Positions 8,442 through 16,423 of a DNA stretch of 64,000 bases are shown here, piece after piece. Within the stretch, counting starts at the first letter, position 1. The number at the start of each line of letters is the position of its first letter. Under the pieces are notes generated by a model. That model did not search any database. It was not told where the DNA came from and saw only the letters and a list, made by a program, of their open reading frames with translations. Position numbers and translations under genes: made by a program. The stretch comes from Variovorax sp. PMC12 (GTDB taxonomy: Bacteria > Pseudomonadota > Gammaproteobacteria > Burkholderiales > Burkholderiaceae_C), in NCBI RefSeq assembly GCF_003019815.1, contig NZ_CP027773.1:2553001-2617000 (forward strand). The letters are read 5' to 3'.

Positions 8442-9467
8442 TCAGTGCCTGCTGCCGCCGCGCCGGCGAAGGATGTCCGCGTACACGGCAAGAATGATGA
8501 TCACGCCCGTGACCACGGTCTGCCACTCCTGCGCGACCGAAAGAATGCGCAGGCCGTTGGTCAGCACGCTCATGATGAAGGCGCCGATGATGGTGCCGAC
8601 GATGGTGCCGGTGCCACCGCTGAGCGACGTGCCGCCGATGACCACCGCAGCAATCGCATCGAGTTCGTAGCCCTGCCCCAGCGCAGGCTGCGCGGAGTTC
8701 AGGCGCGAGGCAATCAGCAGACCTGCTATGCCGCAGATGCCGCCGCTCACCGTGTAGACCAGCACTTTCCAGAAATCGGTGTTCACGCCGGAGAGCCGCA
8801 CCGCTTCCTCATTGCTGCCGAGCGCGAAGGTGTAGCGCCCGAGGATGGTCTTGTTGAGCACGATGCTGGCGGCAACGGCCACCAGGAACAGGATGAGCAC
8901 CGCATTCGGAATCGGCAGCGACGGAACCAGGTAGCCGATCAGCGAGTCCTGCGAGATGACGGTGAAGCCCGGCGTGTCGTTGAAGTAGATCGGCTTGGTG
9001 CCCGAGATCACCAGCGACAGGCCCTTGAGCAGCATCATCATGCCCAGCGTGGCAATGAACGGCGGTATCTTGAGCTTGGCGATCAGCACGCCCGACACGA
9101 AGCCCGCCAGCGCGCCGAAAAGTATCGCGGCCGCAATGCCGAGCGCGAGCGGCATGCCCATGTAGGTGAGCACCACGCCGGCCATGACGGCGCAGAAGGT
9201 CATCAGCGTGCCCACCGACAGGTCGATGCCCGAAGTGATGATGACGAAGGTGCAGGCAATCGCCAGCACGCCGTTCACCGCGGTCGACTGGAGAATGCTC
9301 ACCAGGTTGTCGGCCTGCAGGAACTGCGGCGACGCGATGCTGAAGAACACCATCAGCACGATCAGGCTGGCAAAGGCCAGCATCTTCTGCCGCGTGGCCG
9401 GACGAAAGAGCCGTGCCTTCAGCGAGAAGCCGGGCGTGGCAGCGGTGGTGGCGGTGGGGGTCGTCAA
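8442..9467 (-). CDS. Sugar ABC transporter permease (RbsC-like)
   Basis: A 341-residue inner-membrane permease with about ten hydrophobic segments. Family signatures are VNGVLAIACTFVIITSGIDL near the second segment and GYELDAIAAVVIGGTSLSGG in the coupling region. It is encoded 18 bp downstream of the ATPase and 30 bp upstream of the binding protein, so a single ribose-type importer (ATPase, permease, receptor) is complete. Within this operon the substrate is most likely L-fucose. Confidence 0.92.
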   Translation of the reverse strand: MTTPTATTAATPGFSLKARLFRPATRQKMLAFASLIVLMVFFSIASPQFLQADNLVSILQSTAVNGVLAIACTFVIITSGIDLSVGTLMTFCAVMAGVVLTYMGMPLALGIAAAILFGALAGFVSGVLIAKLKIPPFIATLGMMMLLKGLSLVISGTKPIYFNDTPGFTVISQDSLIGYLVPSLPIPNAVLILFLVAVAASIVLNKTILGRYTFALGSNEEAVRLSGVNTDFWKVLVYTVSGGICGIAGLLIASRLNSAQPALGQGYELDAIAAVVIGGTSLSGGTGTIVGTIIGAFIMSVLTNGLRILSVAQEWQTVVTGVIIILAVYADILRRRGGSRH

Positions 9468-9485
9468 GGGGTGTCTCCAGTGTCG

Positions 9486-10997
9486 TCAGGTGGCGGTGGC
9501 GGCTTCGCGCCGGGTGGCGAGCTGCATGATCTTTTCCTGCGAGGCTTCGCGCCCCGCCAGTTCGCCGGTGATGCGGCCTTCGCACATCACCAGCACGCGG
9601 TGGCTCATGCGCAATATCTCGGGCAACTCCGAAGAGATGATCACGATGGCCTTGCCCTGTTCTGCCAGCGCGTTGAGCAGGCGGTAGATCTCGGCCTTGG
9701 CGCCCACGTCGATGCCGCGCGTGGGCTCGTCGAAGAAGAGCACGCCGCAGTCGCGCAGCAGCCACTTGGCAATCACGATCTTCTGCTGGTTGCCGCCGGA
9801 GAGCAGCCGCACCTGCTGCTGGGTCGAGGGCGTCTTGATGTTGAGCTGCTTCACGAAGCGCTCGCCCGCCGCGCTGATGGCGGCCTGGTCGATGAACATG
9901 CCCATCGACAGGAAACGCTTCATGTTCGGCAGCGCAATGTTGGTCTCCACGTCCATGCCGGTGGCCAGGCCGAAATGCTTTCGGTCTTCCGAGAGATAGC
10001 CGATGCCGTGCGCCACCGCGTCTTCGGGCGAGCGGATGGACACTTTCCTTCCGCGCACGAAGACCTCGCCGGCATCGATGCGGTCCGCGCCGAACACGGC
10101 GCGTGCAAGCTCGGTGCGCCCCGCGCCCATCAGCCCCGCAAAGCCCAGGATCTCGCCCTTGCGCAGCACGAAGCTGGCGTTGCGCACCATGGTGCCGCGG
10201 CAGATGCCCCGTGCTTCCAGCACCACTTCGTTGCCCGAGGTGTCGGGAAATTCGTTTTCCACGTCGGTGAGCCGGCGCCCCACCATCATGGCGATGAGCG
10301 AGTCCATCGGCGTCTCGGCCATGGGCACGGTGGCGATGTACTGGCCGTCGCGCATCACGGTCACGCGGTCGGCAATGCGCTTGAGCTCGTCCATCTTGTG
10401 CGAGATGTAGACCACCGCCACGCCCTGCGACTTGAGCTGCCCGATGATGCGGAACAGGTCGGCCACTTCCTCGTTGTTCAGCGCGGCGGTGGGCTCGTCC
10501 ATGATGAGCACGCGCGAGTCGAAGGACAGCGCCTTGGCGATCTCCACCATCTGCTGCCTGGCCACCGTGAGTTCGCCCACCGGCGTGCGCGGGTCGAGCC
10601 GCAGGTTCATGCGCTCGAAGATGCGTTGCGTTTCCGCGCGCATGACCTCCTCGTCGATGAACAGTCCCAGGCGCCCGCGCGGCTCGCGGCCGATGAAGAT
10701 GTTCTGCGCCGCGCTCAGGTGGTTCATCAGGTTGAGCTCCTGATGGATGATGCCGATGCCCAGCGCCTGCGCAGCGCGCGGGCTGTCGATGTCCACGGGC
10801 TGGCCGTCGAGCAGCACCTCGCCGGAGTCCTTGCTGTAGACGCCCGCGAGCACTTTCATCAGCGTGGACTTGCCGGCGCCGTTCTCGCCCATGATGGCAT
10901 GCACCTCGCCTGGCTGCAGATCGAACTGCGCCTTGTCGAGCGCGCGCACGCCGGCAAATGACTTGCAGAGGTCGCGGATGGTGACGATGGATGGCAT
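9486..10997 (-). CDS. Sugar ABC transporter ATP-binding protein (RbsA/MglA-like)
   Basis: A 503-residue protein with two fused ABC ATPase domains. The first carries Walker A GENGAGKST and Walker B VLIMDEPTAAL. The second carries the degenerate P-loop GLMGAGRTELAR and the signature LSGGNQQK. The duplication is standard for ribose-type importers. I chose the ATG at 10997, 7 bp after the lactonase stop; a longer frame starting with TTG at 11018 would overlap that gene and looks less likely. Confidence 0.92.
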   Translation of the reverse strand: MPSIVTIRDLCKSFAGVRALDKAQFDLQPGEVHAIMGENGAGKSTLMKVLAGVYSKDSGEVLLDGQPVDIDSPRAAQALGIGIIHQELNLMNHLSAAQNIFIGREPRGRLGLFIDEEVMRAETQRIFERMNLRLDPRTPVGELTVARQQMVEIAKALSFDSRVLIMDEPTAALNNEEVADLFRIIGQLKSQGVAVVYISHKMDELKRIADRVTVMRDGQYIATVPMAETPMDSLIAMMVGRRLTDVENEFPDTSGNEVVLEARGICRGTMVRNASFVLRKGEILGFAGLMGAGRTELARAVFGADRIDAGEVFVRGRKVSIRSPEDAVAHGIGYLSEDRKHFGLATGMDVETNIALPNMKRFLSMGMFIDQAAISAAGERFVKQLNIKTPSTQQQVRLLSGGNQQKIVIAKWLLRDCGVLFFDEPTRGIDVGAKAEIYRLLNALAEQGKAIVIISSELPEILRMSHRVLVMCEGRITGELAGREASQEKIMQLATRREAATAT

Positions 10998-11004
10998 GGC
11001 GCGT

Positions 11005-11880
11005 TCAGTCCGTGGCAATGTCGTAGAAGCGCTGCGCGGTGCCTCGCCAGACTTGCGCCTGTTCGTCGGCCGACAGCTGTCCGATGAGGTTTTCGCTCAC
11101 CGAGATCCAGCCCGCGTAGTCGCCGGCCAGCGTGAGGACCGGCCAGTCGCTGCCCCACATCAGGCGAGCGGGTCCGAAGCATTCGAGCAGGTGCTCCCAT
11201 ACCGGGCGCACCACGCGCACGGCCGCCTCGACGCTGCCGTGCGTCGACTGCGGCGCCTCGCCCCAGAGGCCCGAGAACTTGCAGCACACCTGCGGCAGCG
11301 CAGCGACTGCGGCGATCTCCTTGCGCCACTGCGCAAAGGCTTCGCTACCGTGCGCACCCACCGGCGGCTTGGCGCCGTGGTCGATCACCACGGGCAACCG
11401 CGGCCAGTCCTTCAGAAAGCGCAGCAGCGGCGACAGGTGCCTCGGCTTCACCAGCGCATCGAAGCGCAGCCCGAGCCGCACGAGCGCGCGCACCGCATCG
11501 GGATGCGGCATGCGCGCGATCCAGTCGTCATCGGGCAGGTCCTGCAGCATCGGCCGCACGCCCTTGAACTTCGGATGCCGCGCCATGCGCTCCAGCGATG
11601 CGGCGGCTTCGGGCCGGCCCAGGTCGACCCAGCCGACCACGCCGCCGATGATGTCGTGCGCGGCCGCGAGCTCATGCATGAAGCCGGTCTCGGCTTCGGA
11701 GTCGGCCGCCTGCACCAGCACGGTCCGCGTCACGCCATGCGCTTGCATGAGCGGCATCAGGTCTTGCGGCATGAAGTCGCGCACCAGCAGCTCCAGCGCC
11801 GGCACGTCGGCGCGCAGCCACGTGTAGTCGCCGCGCGCGGGCTGCCAGAAGTGCTGGTGCGAGTCGATGCGTGTGACCAT
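11005..11880 (-). CDS. L-fuconolactonase (COG3618 amidohydrolase)
   Basis: A 291-residue amidohydrolase-superfamily enzyme that opens L-fucono-lactone to L-fuconate. The metal-binding start is RIDSHQHFWQP, and GWVDL, PVVIDHGAKPP and MWGSDWPV mark the later barrel strands with their His and Asp ligands. I chose the ATG at 11880 because GGAAAC precedes it and family members begin a few residues before DxHQHFW. An in-frame ATG at 11931 would add 17 residues without a ribosome site. It supplies the step between the local L-fucose dehydrogenase and L-fuconate dehydratase. Confidence 0.88.
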   Translation of the reverse strand: MVTRIDSHQHFWQPARGDYTWLRADVPALELLVRDFMPQDLMPLMQAHGVTRTVLVQAADSEAETGFMHELAAAHDIIGGVVGWVDLGRPEAAASLERMARHPKFKGVRPMLQDLPDDDWIARMPHPDAVRALVRLGLRFDALVKPRHLSPLLRFLKDWPRLPVVIDHGAKPPVGAHGSEAFAQWRKEIAAVAALPQVCCKFSGLWGEAPQSTHGSVEAAVRVVRPVWEHLLECFGPARLMWGSDWPVLTLAGDYAGWISVSENLIGQLSADEQAQVWRGTAQRFYDIATD

Positions 11881-11982
11881 GCGTTTCCAATCGTCGGCAG
11901 CTGGGCTGGGGTCCATGGCGGGGCTATTCATTCAGATCGCGAGGCCGTCGTCAATCGATGCGAACGGCAATGCGGCTTGGCG

Positions 11983-13056
11983 TTAGAACGTATGGCTGAT
12001 ACCGAAGTACGTGCCCGATTGCCGGCCGCCCGCGGGCGGGTTGTTGTTGGTGGCTTCCACCGAGAAGTTGGCCGTCGAGCTGTTGTAGACCTTGCCCACC
12101 GATGCATAGAGCAAGGTGCGCCTGGACAACGCATAGTTGGCGCCCAGCATGTACAGGTTGGCGCTGCCGGCGTTGCGGTTCTGCGTGACGCGGAACACGG
12201 AGCCGATCATGGTGAGCCAGGGCGTGACCTGGTAGTTGGCGCCGACCCAGTAGTGGTTGGCCTTGCTCGGCGCGGTGAGCGGTGCATCGGGCGCGGACAG
12301 GCGCTGGTAGCCGGCGAACAGCTTCAATGCATCGAAGGTCGCGGTACCGCCGAGCGTGAGTTCCTTCGACGTGAGGAACAGGTCCGAGTACTTGCCGTTC
12401 TTGTCGCGCGCCACGTCGTAGATGGCACGCACTTCGAACGAAGGCGCGGCATAGACCAGCGAGACGCCGTCCTTGCGCAGCTTGCTGAAGCCGTCGGTCT
12501 GCTCGCCGAGCCCGGTCTGCAGGGTGGCACTGAAGCCGCCCCAGGTCGGCGTGGTGTATTCGATGCCGTTGTCGTTGCCCTGCCAGTTGCGCCCGCGCAC
12601 CAGCGTGGCGGTGCCGATGAACTGCTGGCCCGTCGGGTCGAGATACCAGACGTCGTTGGAGATCGACAGGTTCTTGCCGAAGACCAGCTTGCCCCAGTAG
12701 TCCTGCAGGCCGACATACGCGCGCCGGTTGAGCAGCAGGTCGGCGCCGTTGGGCTTGGCGGCAGGCAGGTCGAAACCACCTTCGAGCACGAACAGTGCGG
12801 TCATGCCGCCGCCCAGGTCCTCCGTGCCCTTGATTCCCAGCATGCTGGTACCCCACTGGTTGCCGGCGTGACGCCACAGGGTGCCGCCGCCGCGGCCGGA
12901 CTTGTCGGCGATGTTGTTCTGGTAGTCGACACCGGCAACCGCGCGGCCGTAGAGAGTCACGCTGCTTTGGGCCTGCGCGCTCGTCGCGCCGAGCCCGAGG
13001 CAGACACATGCGACGCCGGCGTTGGCGATGGATCGGGAATTCAGCTTCTTCGTCAT
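11983..13056 (-). CDS. Outer-membrane porin (betaproteobacterial Porin_4 family)
   Basis: A 357-residue beta-barrel porin. A signal peptide ends at SAQAQ, the mature start SSVTLYGRAVAGVDY is typical of the OmpC/Porin_4 family, and the last residue is Phe (GTYFGISHTF), the usual outer-membrane assembly signal. The ATG at 13056 has a strong site (AAAGGAGA); longer in-frame starts reach into the operator region. It is the first gene of the fucose operon, so it probably admits the sugar across the outer membrane. Its promoter region holds the operator-like repeats listed separately. Confidence 0.92.
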   Translation of the reverse strand: MTKKLNSRSIANAGVACVCLGLGATSAQAQSSVTLYGRAVAGVDYQNNIADKSGRGGGTLWRHAGNQWGTSMLGIKGTEDLGGGMTALFVLEGGFDLPAAKPNGADLLLNRRAYVGLQDYWGKLVFGKNLSISNDVWYLDPTGQQFIGTATLVRGRNWQGNDNGIEYTTPTWGGFSATLQTGLGEQTDGFSKLRKDGVSLVYAAPSFEVRAIYDVARDKNGKYSDLFLTSKELTLGGTATFDALKLFAGYQRLSAPDAPLTAPSKANHYWVGANYQVTPWLTMIGSVFRVTQNRNAGSANLYMLGANYALSRRTLLYASVGKVYNSSTANFSVEATNNNPPAGGRQSGTYFGISHTF

Positions 13057-13130
13057 CTTCTCGTCTCCTTTTGTTGTTCCTGAACGGGGTATGAGGCGAC
13101 CGGTCAAGGTCCCTGGTGTGTGACAGCTTT

Positions 13131-13186
13131 TTGGCCTTACCAATTGGCATGACCACTTTGCCATATTGCCGAATTGGCCTTACCAG
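13131..13186. promoter_or_regulatory. Cluster of three operator-like repeats (FadR/GntR type)
   Basis: Three 12-13 bp sites follow the pattern TTGG-CMTKA-CCA: TTGGCCTTACCAA at 13131-13143, TTGGCATGACCA at 13144-13155 and TTGGCCTTACCAG at 13174-13186. Each is an inverted repeat (TGG...CCA) around 5 bp, the general form bound by FadR-subfamily GntR regulators. They lie 75-130 bp upstream of the porin start and upstream of the divergent FadR-type gene. They are the probable operators for the fucose operon. Binding itself is an inference. Confidence 0.7.
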
Positions 13187-13260
13187 AACAAACCCTTTTC
13201 GGGTTTTCCCGTGGAAAACAAGGGTGGCGGACGCAGATTGACTGTATTTACAGTGTCAAA

Positions 13261-13273
13261 CTGGCATGACCAG
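13261..13273. promoter_or_regulatory. Fourth operator-like site, near the regulator gene
   Basis: CTGGCATGACCAG is a perfect CTGG/CCAG inverted repeat around CATGA, matching site 2 of the upstream cluster over 11 bases. It lies 34 bp upstream of the chosen ATG of the FadR-type regulator (13307), where it could serve for autoregulation. Confidence 0.6.
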
Positions 13274-13306
13274 ATAGCCTCGCTGCGCCGCTGGGCACAG
13301 ATCCAA

Positions 13307-14017
13307 ATGCTTCCTCCCGCCAAACCCGCCGACACCCGGCGCCTCTATCAGCAGATCGCGGACCAGATCCGGACCTTCATCCGGGAGGGCAACCTGCCGC
13401 CCGGCGCGCGCTTGCCTCCGGAGCGGGAACTCGCCTTGCAGCTGGGTGTGTCGCGGCCTTCGCTGCGCGAAGCGCTGATCGCCCTGGAGATCGACGGGCG
13501 CATAGAGATACGGATGGGTTCGGGCGTCTATGTCTGCGCGTCGCAAGACACGTCCGAGCGCGCAACGCCGGCGGTCGGCGAGAGCCCTTCTGAAATGATG
13601 CAGGCCCGCGCCATGCTCGAAGGCTCCGTGGTGACGCTGGCGTCGGCCCGCGTCACTTCACAGCAGCTCGAGCGCGTGAAGAACTGCCTGGAAGACATGC
13701 GCCAGGACGGCCTCCACGGCCGGTCGCAGCTAGAGAACGACCGGCGTTTTCACCTCGCCATTGCGGAGATGACGGAGAACTCCGTCCTTGTACGGCTCGT
13801 GGGAGAGCTTTTCGACGGGCGGCACAGCCCGATCTCGTCGCGCATGAGCGCAAGCACCGAAGACTCGCAGGCCTGGAAGGCCGCGTTCGCCGAGCACGAG
13901 GCCATCTACCGCGCGCTGGAGGCGCGGGACCCTCAAGCCGCCGTGGCGGCGATGCTTCATCACCTGAGCGCATCGCATGCGCGATGGACGGGGGAAACGC
14001 AGGCATCCGTGCCCTGA
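13307..14017 (+). CDS. FadR-subfamily (GntR/FCD) transcriptional regulator, probable fucose-operon regulator
   Basis: A 236-residue regulator. The GntR winged helix is at about residues 12-70 (GARLPPERELALQLGVSRPS, EIRMGSGVYV). An all-helical FCD domain follows, with the metal/ligand pattern NDRRFHLAIAE, AEHEAIYRAL and AMLHHLSASH. Reading from 13166 would add 47 unrelated residues that cross an operator-like site, so I prefer the ATG at 13307. It is divergent from the fucose operon, and the repeats between them fit its family, so it is the likely local regulator. The effector could be a pathway intermediate such as fuconate. Confidence 0.87.
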   Translation: MLPPAKPADTRRLYQQIADQIRTFIREGNLPPGARLPPERELALQLGVSRPSLREALIALEIDGRIEIRMGSGVYVCASQDTSERATPAVGESPSEMMQARAMLEGSVVTLASARVTSQQLERVKNCLEDMRQDGLHGRSQLENDRRFHLAIAEMTENSVLVRLVGELFDGRHSPISSRMSASTEDSQAWKAAFAEHEAIYRALEARDPQAAVAAMLHHLSASHARWTGETQASVP

Positions 14018-14057
14018 CCGGCGCCTGCGCCCATCGCTGAAGCGCGGCGCGGTACGG

Positions 14058-15032
14058 CTATTCGGCGTACACGCCGGCCGCCTTGATGATCGGCGTCCAC
14101 TTGGCGATTTCTTCCGCCACGAACTTCTTGTGGCCCGCGGGCTCGATGCGCCCGTCGGTCGCCACCACGGCGCCCAGCAGTTCCTCGCGGTGGATGAAGT
14201 CGGGGTCTTTCAGCGCCGTCTTCACCGCATCGCTCAGCTTCTTCAGCACCGGCGCGGGCGTGCCCTTGGGCGCATACAGGCCGTGCCAGATCGTGACCTG
14301 GAAGTTCTTCAGGCCCGCCTCGTCGAGCGTGGGCAGGTCTTTCAGCGCCGGCAGCGCGAGCCGCCTGGGCGTGGTCACGGCAAAGGCCTTGACCTTGCCG
14401 GACTGGATCTGCGGCGTGGTGTTGGTGGTCTGGTCGCACAGCAGGTCGATCTGCCCGCCGATCAGGTCGGTGATGGCCGGTGCGGTGCCCTTGTAGGGAA
14501 CGGCGGTCATCTCGGTCTTGGTGGCGCTCTGGTAGAGCAGCCCGCACAGGTGCGAGGCCGAACCCACGCCGGCATTGCCGATGTTGATCTCGCCCTTGTT
14601 GGCCGCGATCCAGCTCGTCAGCTCCTTGTAGTTGGTGGCGGGGATGCTCGGCTTGGAGATGAGCGTCATCGGCACGTCGTTGACGATGCCCAGGTATTCG
14701 AAGTCGCTCTCCACCTTGAACGGCAGGTTGCGCACCAGGCTCGGCACGGTGGCCATCGCGATGTGGTTGAGCAGCAGCGTGTAGCCGTCGGGCGTGGCGC
14801 GCGCAACCTTGGCCGCGCCGATGGAACTGCCGGCGCCGGGCACGTTGTCGATGATCACCGTGCCGCCGCCCAGCGGCTTGCGCAGCGCCTCAGCCAGGTC
14901 GCGCGCGACGCGGTCGGTCGGGCCGCCGGCCGCGAAGGGCACGACGATGGTGATCGACTTGCCGGCCGGGAAGTCCTGCGCGTGCGCGCCGGCGGCAATG
15001 GCGATCGCCGCGAGGGCGAACAGTTTTTTCAT
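14058..15032 (-). CDS. Bug-family (TctC-like) periplasmic solute receptor
   Basis: A 324-residue tripartite tricarboxylate transporter receptor. The signal peptide ends at AGAHAQ; family motifs include ITIVVPFAAGGPTDRVAR, VIIDNVPGAG, ATPDGYTLLLNH and VPYKGTAPAI. No TctA/TctB membrane partners are encoded in the window, as is usual for the expanded orphan Bug receptors of Bordetella and Comamonadaceae. It is the last gene of a minus-strand unit after a tannase-type esterase and an alpha/beta hydrolase, so it may bind a carboxylate released by those enzymes. The ligand is unknown. Confidence 0.9.
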   Translation of the reverse strand: MKKLFALAAIAIAAGAHAQDFPAGKSITIVVPFAAGGPTDRVARDLAEALRKPLGGGTVIIDNVPGAGSSIGAAKVARATPDGYTLLLNHIAMATVPSLVRNLPFKVESDFEYLGIVNDVPMTLISKPSIPATNYKELTSWIAANKGEINIGNAGVGSASHLCGLLYQSATKTEMTAVPYKGTAPAITDLIGGQIDLLCDQTTNTTPQIQSGKVKAFAVTTPRRLALPALKDLPTLDEAGLKNFQVTIWHGLYAPKGTPAPVLKKLSDAVKTALKDPDFIHREELLGAVVATDGRIEPAGHKKFVAEEIAKWTPIIKAAGVYAE

Positions 15033-15064
15033 GAAGTCTCCGTTGCGTTGTCAAAAAAAGAAAT

Positions 15065-16423
15065 TCAGGGCGCGCGCGAAGGCACGCGGCTCTCGAGCGC
15101 GGGCGGCTGCCATTGCGGCTGGATGTGGCAGCCGTTCCTGCCGTCGGTGTCGTAGCGCGGCATCAATGCCCTGCACCGCTGCGCGAGGCCTTCGGGCGTG
15201 GGCTTCTCGCCCTTGTCGATCCAGTCGAGCAGTGCGGCGAAGAGCGCCGGGTATTCCGAATCGCTCAGGTAGCTGTGCTCGCGCTCGCTGCTGAAGCTCT
15301 GCACCAGCAGGCTGCCGGTGCCGGCCGCGTCGCGGATGCGGCGGTACGCGTTCTCCAACTCGACGAATGCCGTGGGGTCGTCTATCGCATGCAGGCCCAC
15401 GGTCGGCAGCGACGTGCGCCCTGTGGGCTGGCTGTCGGCCGCCAGCGCGCCCTTGGCCTGCGGGTCGGCCGCGTAGCGCAGCACGCCGGCATTGAGCGCC
15501 GCATCGTCGGCCGAGCCGCTGTAGACCGCGCCGATGTTGCCGAAGGGGTTGCGCCCGCCGAGACGCTTCTGCACCAGGTCCTGGAACAGCCAGGTGGCCC
15601 ACGTCAGGTGGCCGAGCAGCGAGCGCTCCTGGATCTTCACGACCGAAAGAATGGTCTTCAGCCGCGCGGCCTGCTCCGGCGTGCGCTGCGCGGCGGGCAG
15701 GCCGACGCCGGTGCATTCCTTCACGCGCGCGGCAAGGTCGGCGCGGGTGAGCTTCGAGTCGAGCGGCAGGCCCATCCACAGCGGGTACTGCGGCTCGTCG
15801 GGCTTCGGATGGTTGTGGCAGACGTACTGGTACACGACGCGCAGGTCGAGCCGGAAGTCGTAGGCGCTGTTGCCGCCGCCGAGCACGCCGCTGGTGAGCA
15901 TCAGGCCGTCGTAGGGGCTCTTGGCTCCGCCCGCGGGCGCATACAGTTCGGCCGCCTTCGCCGCCACGCCTGCGCCGTAGCTCTGCCCGTGCAGCAGCGT
16001 GCGATGCGGCTGGCCGAAGTGGCGCACGAAGATCTGGCGCAGCCGCTCGGTGTCTTCGGCAGCCATGGTCACGCCGTAGCCGCCGCGCCGGTAGGTGGAG
16101 CCGGCCCAGGCATAGCCGGCCTTCACGGTGACGGCCCAGCGCTTGAGGTCTTCCTCGCTGCGCTCGAGCTTGGGCGGGCCGGTCTCGGGGCCGCCGTGGG
16201 CGTGCATCACGAGCACGCGGTTCGCGTCGTTCGCCCAGCCGCCCGGAATGGCGATCCAGTAGAGGGCGCCCGCGCTGTCCTCACCGGTATAGCAGCGGGT
16301 GGCTTCCGGCACCGGCGACGGGCATGCAGCCGCCTGGGGTCCGGTGGGCGCCGCGTGCGCGGAAAGCATCGGCGCCGCGCCGATCAGCGCGAATGCCGCG
16401 AGGCAGGAGAGTCGTTTGTTCAA
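15065..16423 (-). CDS. Exported alpha/beta hydrolase
   Basis: A 452-residue protein with a signal peptide (LSCLAAFALIGAAPMLSAHA) and an alpha/beta-hydrolase fold. The nucleophile elbow is HGQSYGAG and the oxyanion region is MHAHGGPE. The C-terminal His is probably in SSEREHSYL. The start is TTG at 16423: GGAG lies at the right distance, and TTGA overlaps the stop of the upstream tannase frame by 4 bp, suggesting translational coupling. Frames read further upstream only run antisense or out of phase through the tannase gene. Substrate unknown; an ester or peptide is plausible from the fold. Confidence 0.75.
   Translation of the reverse strand: MNKRLSCLAAFALIGAAPMLSAHAAPTGPQAAACPSPVPEATRCYTGEDSAGALYWIAIPGGWANDANRVLVMHAHGGPETGPPKLERSEEDLKRWAVTVKAGYAWAGSTYRRGGYGVTMAAEDTERLRQIFVRHFGQPHRTLLHGQSYGAGVAAKAAELYAPAGGAKSPYDGLMLTSGVLGGGNSAYDFRLDLRVVYQYVCHNHPKPDEPQYPLWMGLPLDSKLTRADLAARVKECTGVGLPAAQRTPEQAARLKTILSVVKIQERSLLGHLTWATWLFQDLVQKRLGGRNPFGNIGAVYSGSADDAALNAGVLRYAADPQAKGALAADSQPTGRTSLPTVGLHAIDDPTAFVELENAYRRIRDAAGTGSLLVQSFSSEREHSYLSDSEYPALFAALLDWIDKGEKPTPEGLAQRCRALMPRYDTDGRNGCHIQPQWQPPALESRVPSRAP

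Noticed and set aside
7926..10961. Plus-strand open frame of about 1011 codons opposite the sugar ABC genes
   Set aside because: Antisense to conserved transporter genes; low-complexity His/Gly/Arg content; no domain.
10864..13083. Plus-strand open frame of about 739 codons opposite the lactonase and porin
   Set aside because: Shadow of the fucose operon; the minus-strand proteins have clear families and signals.
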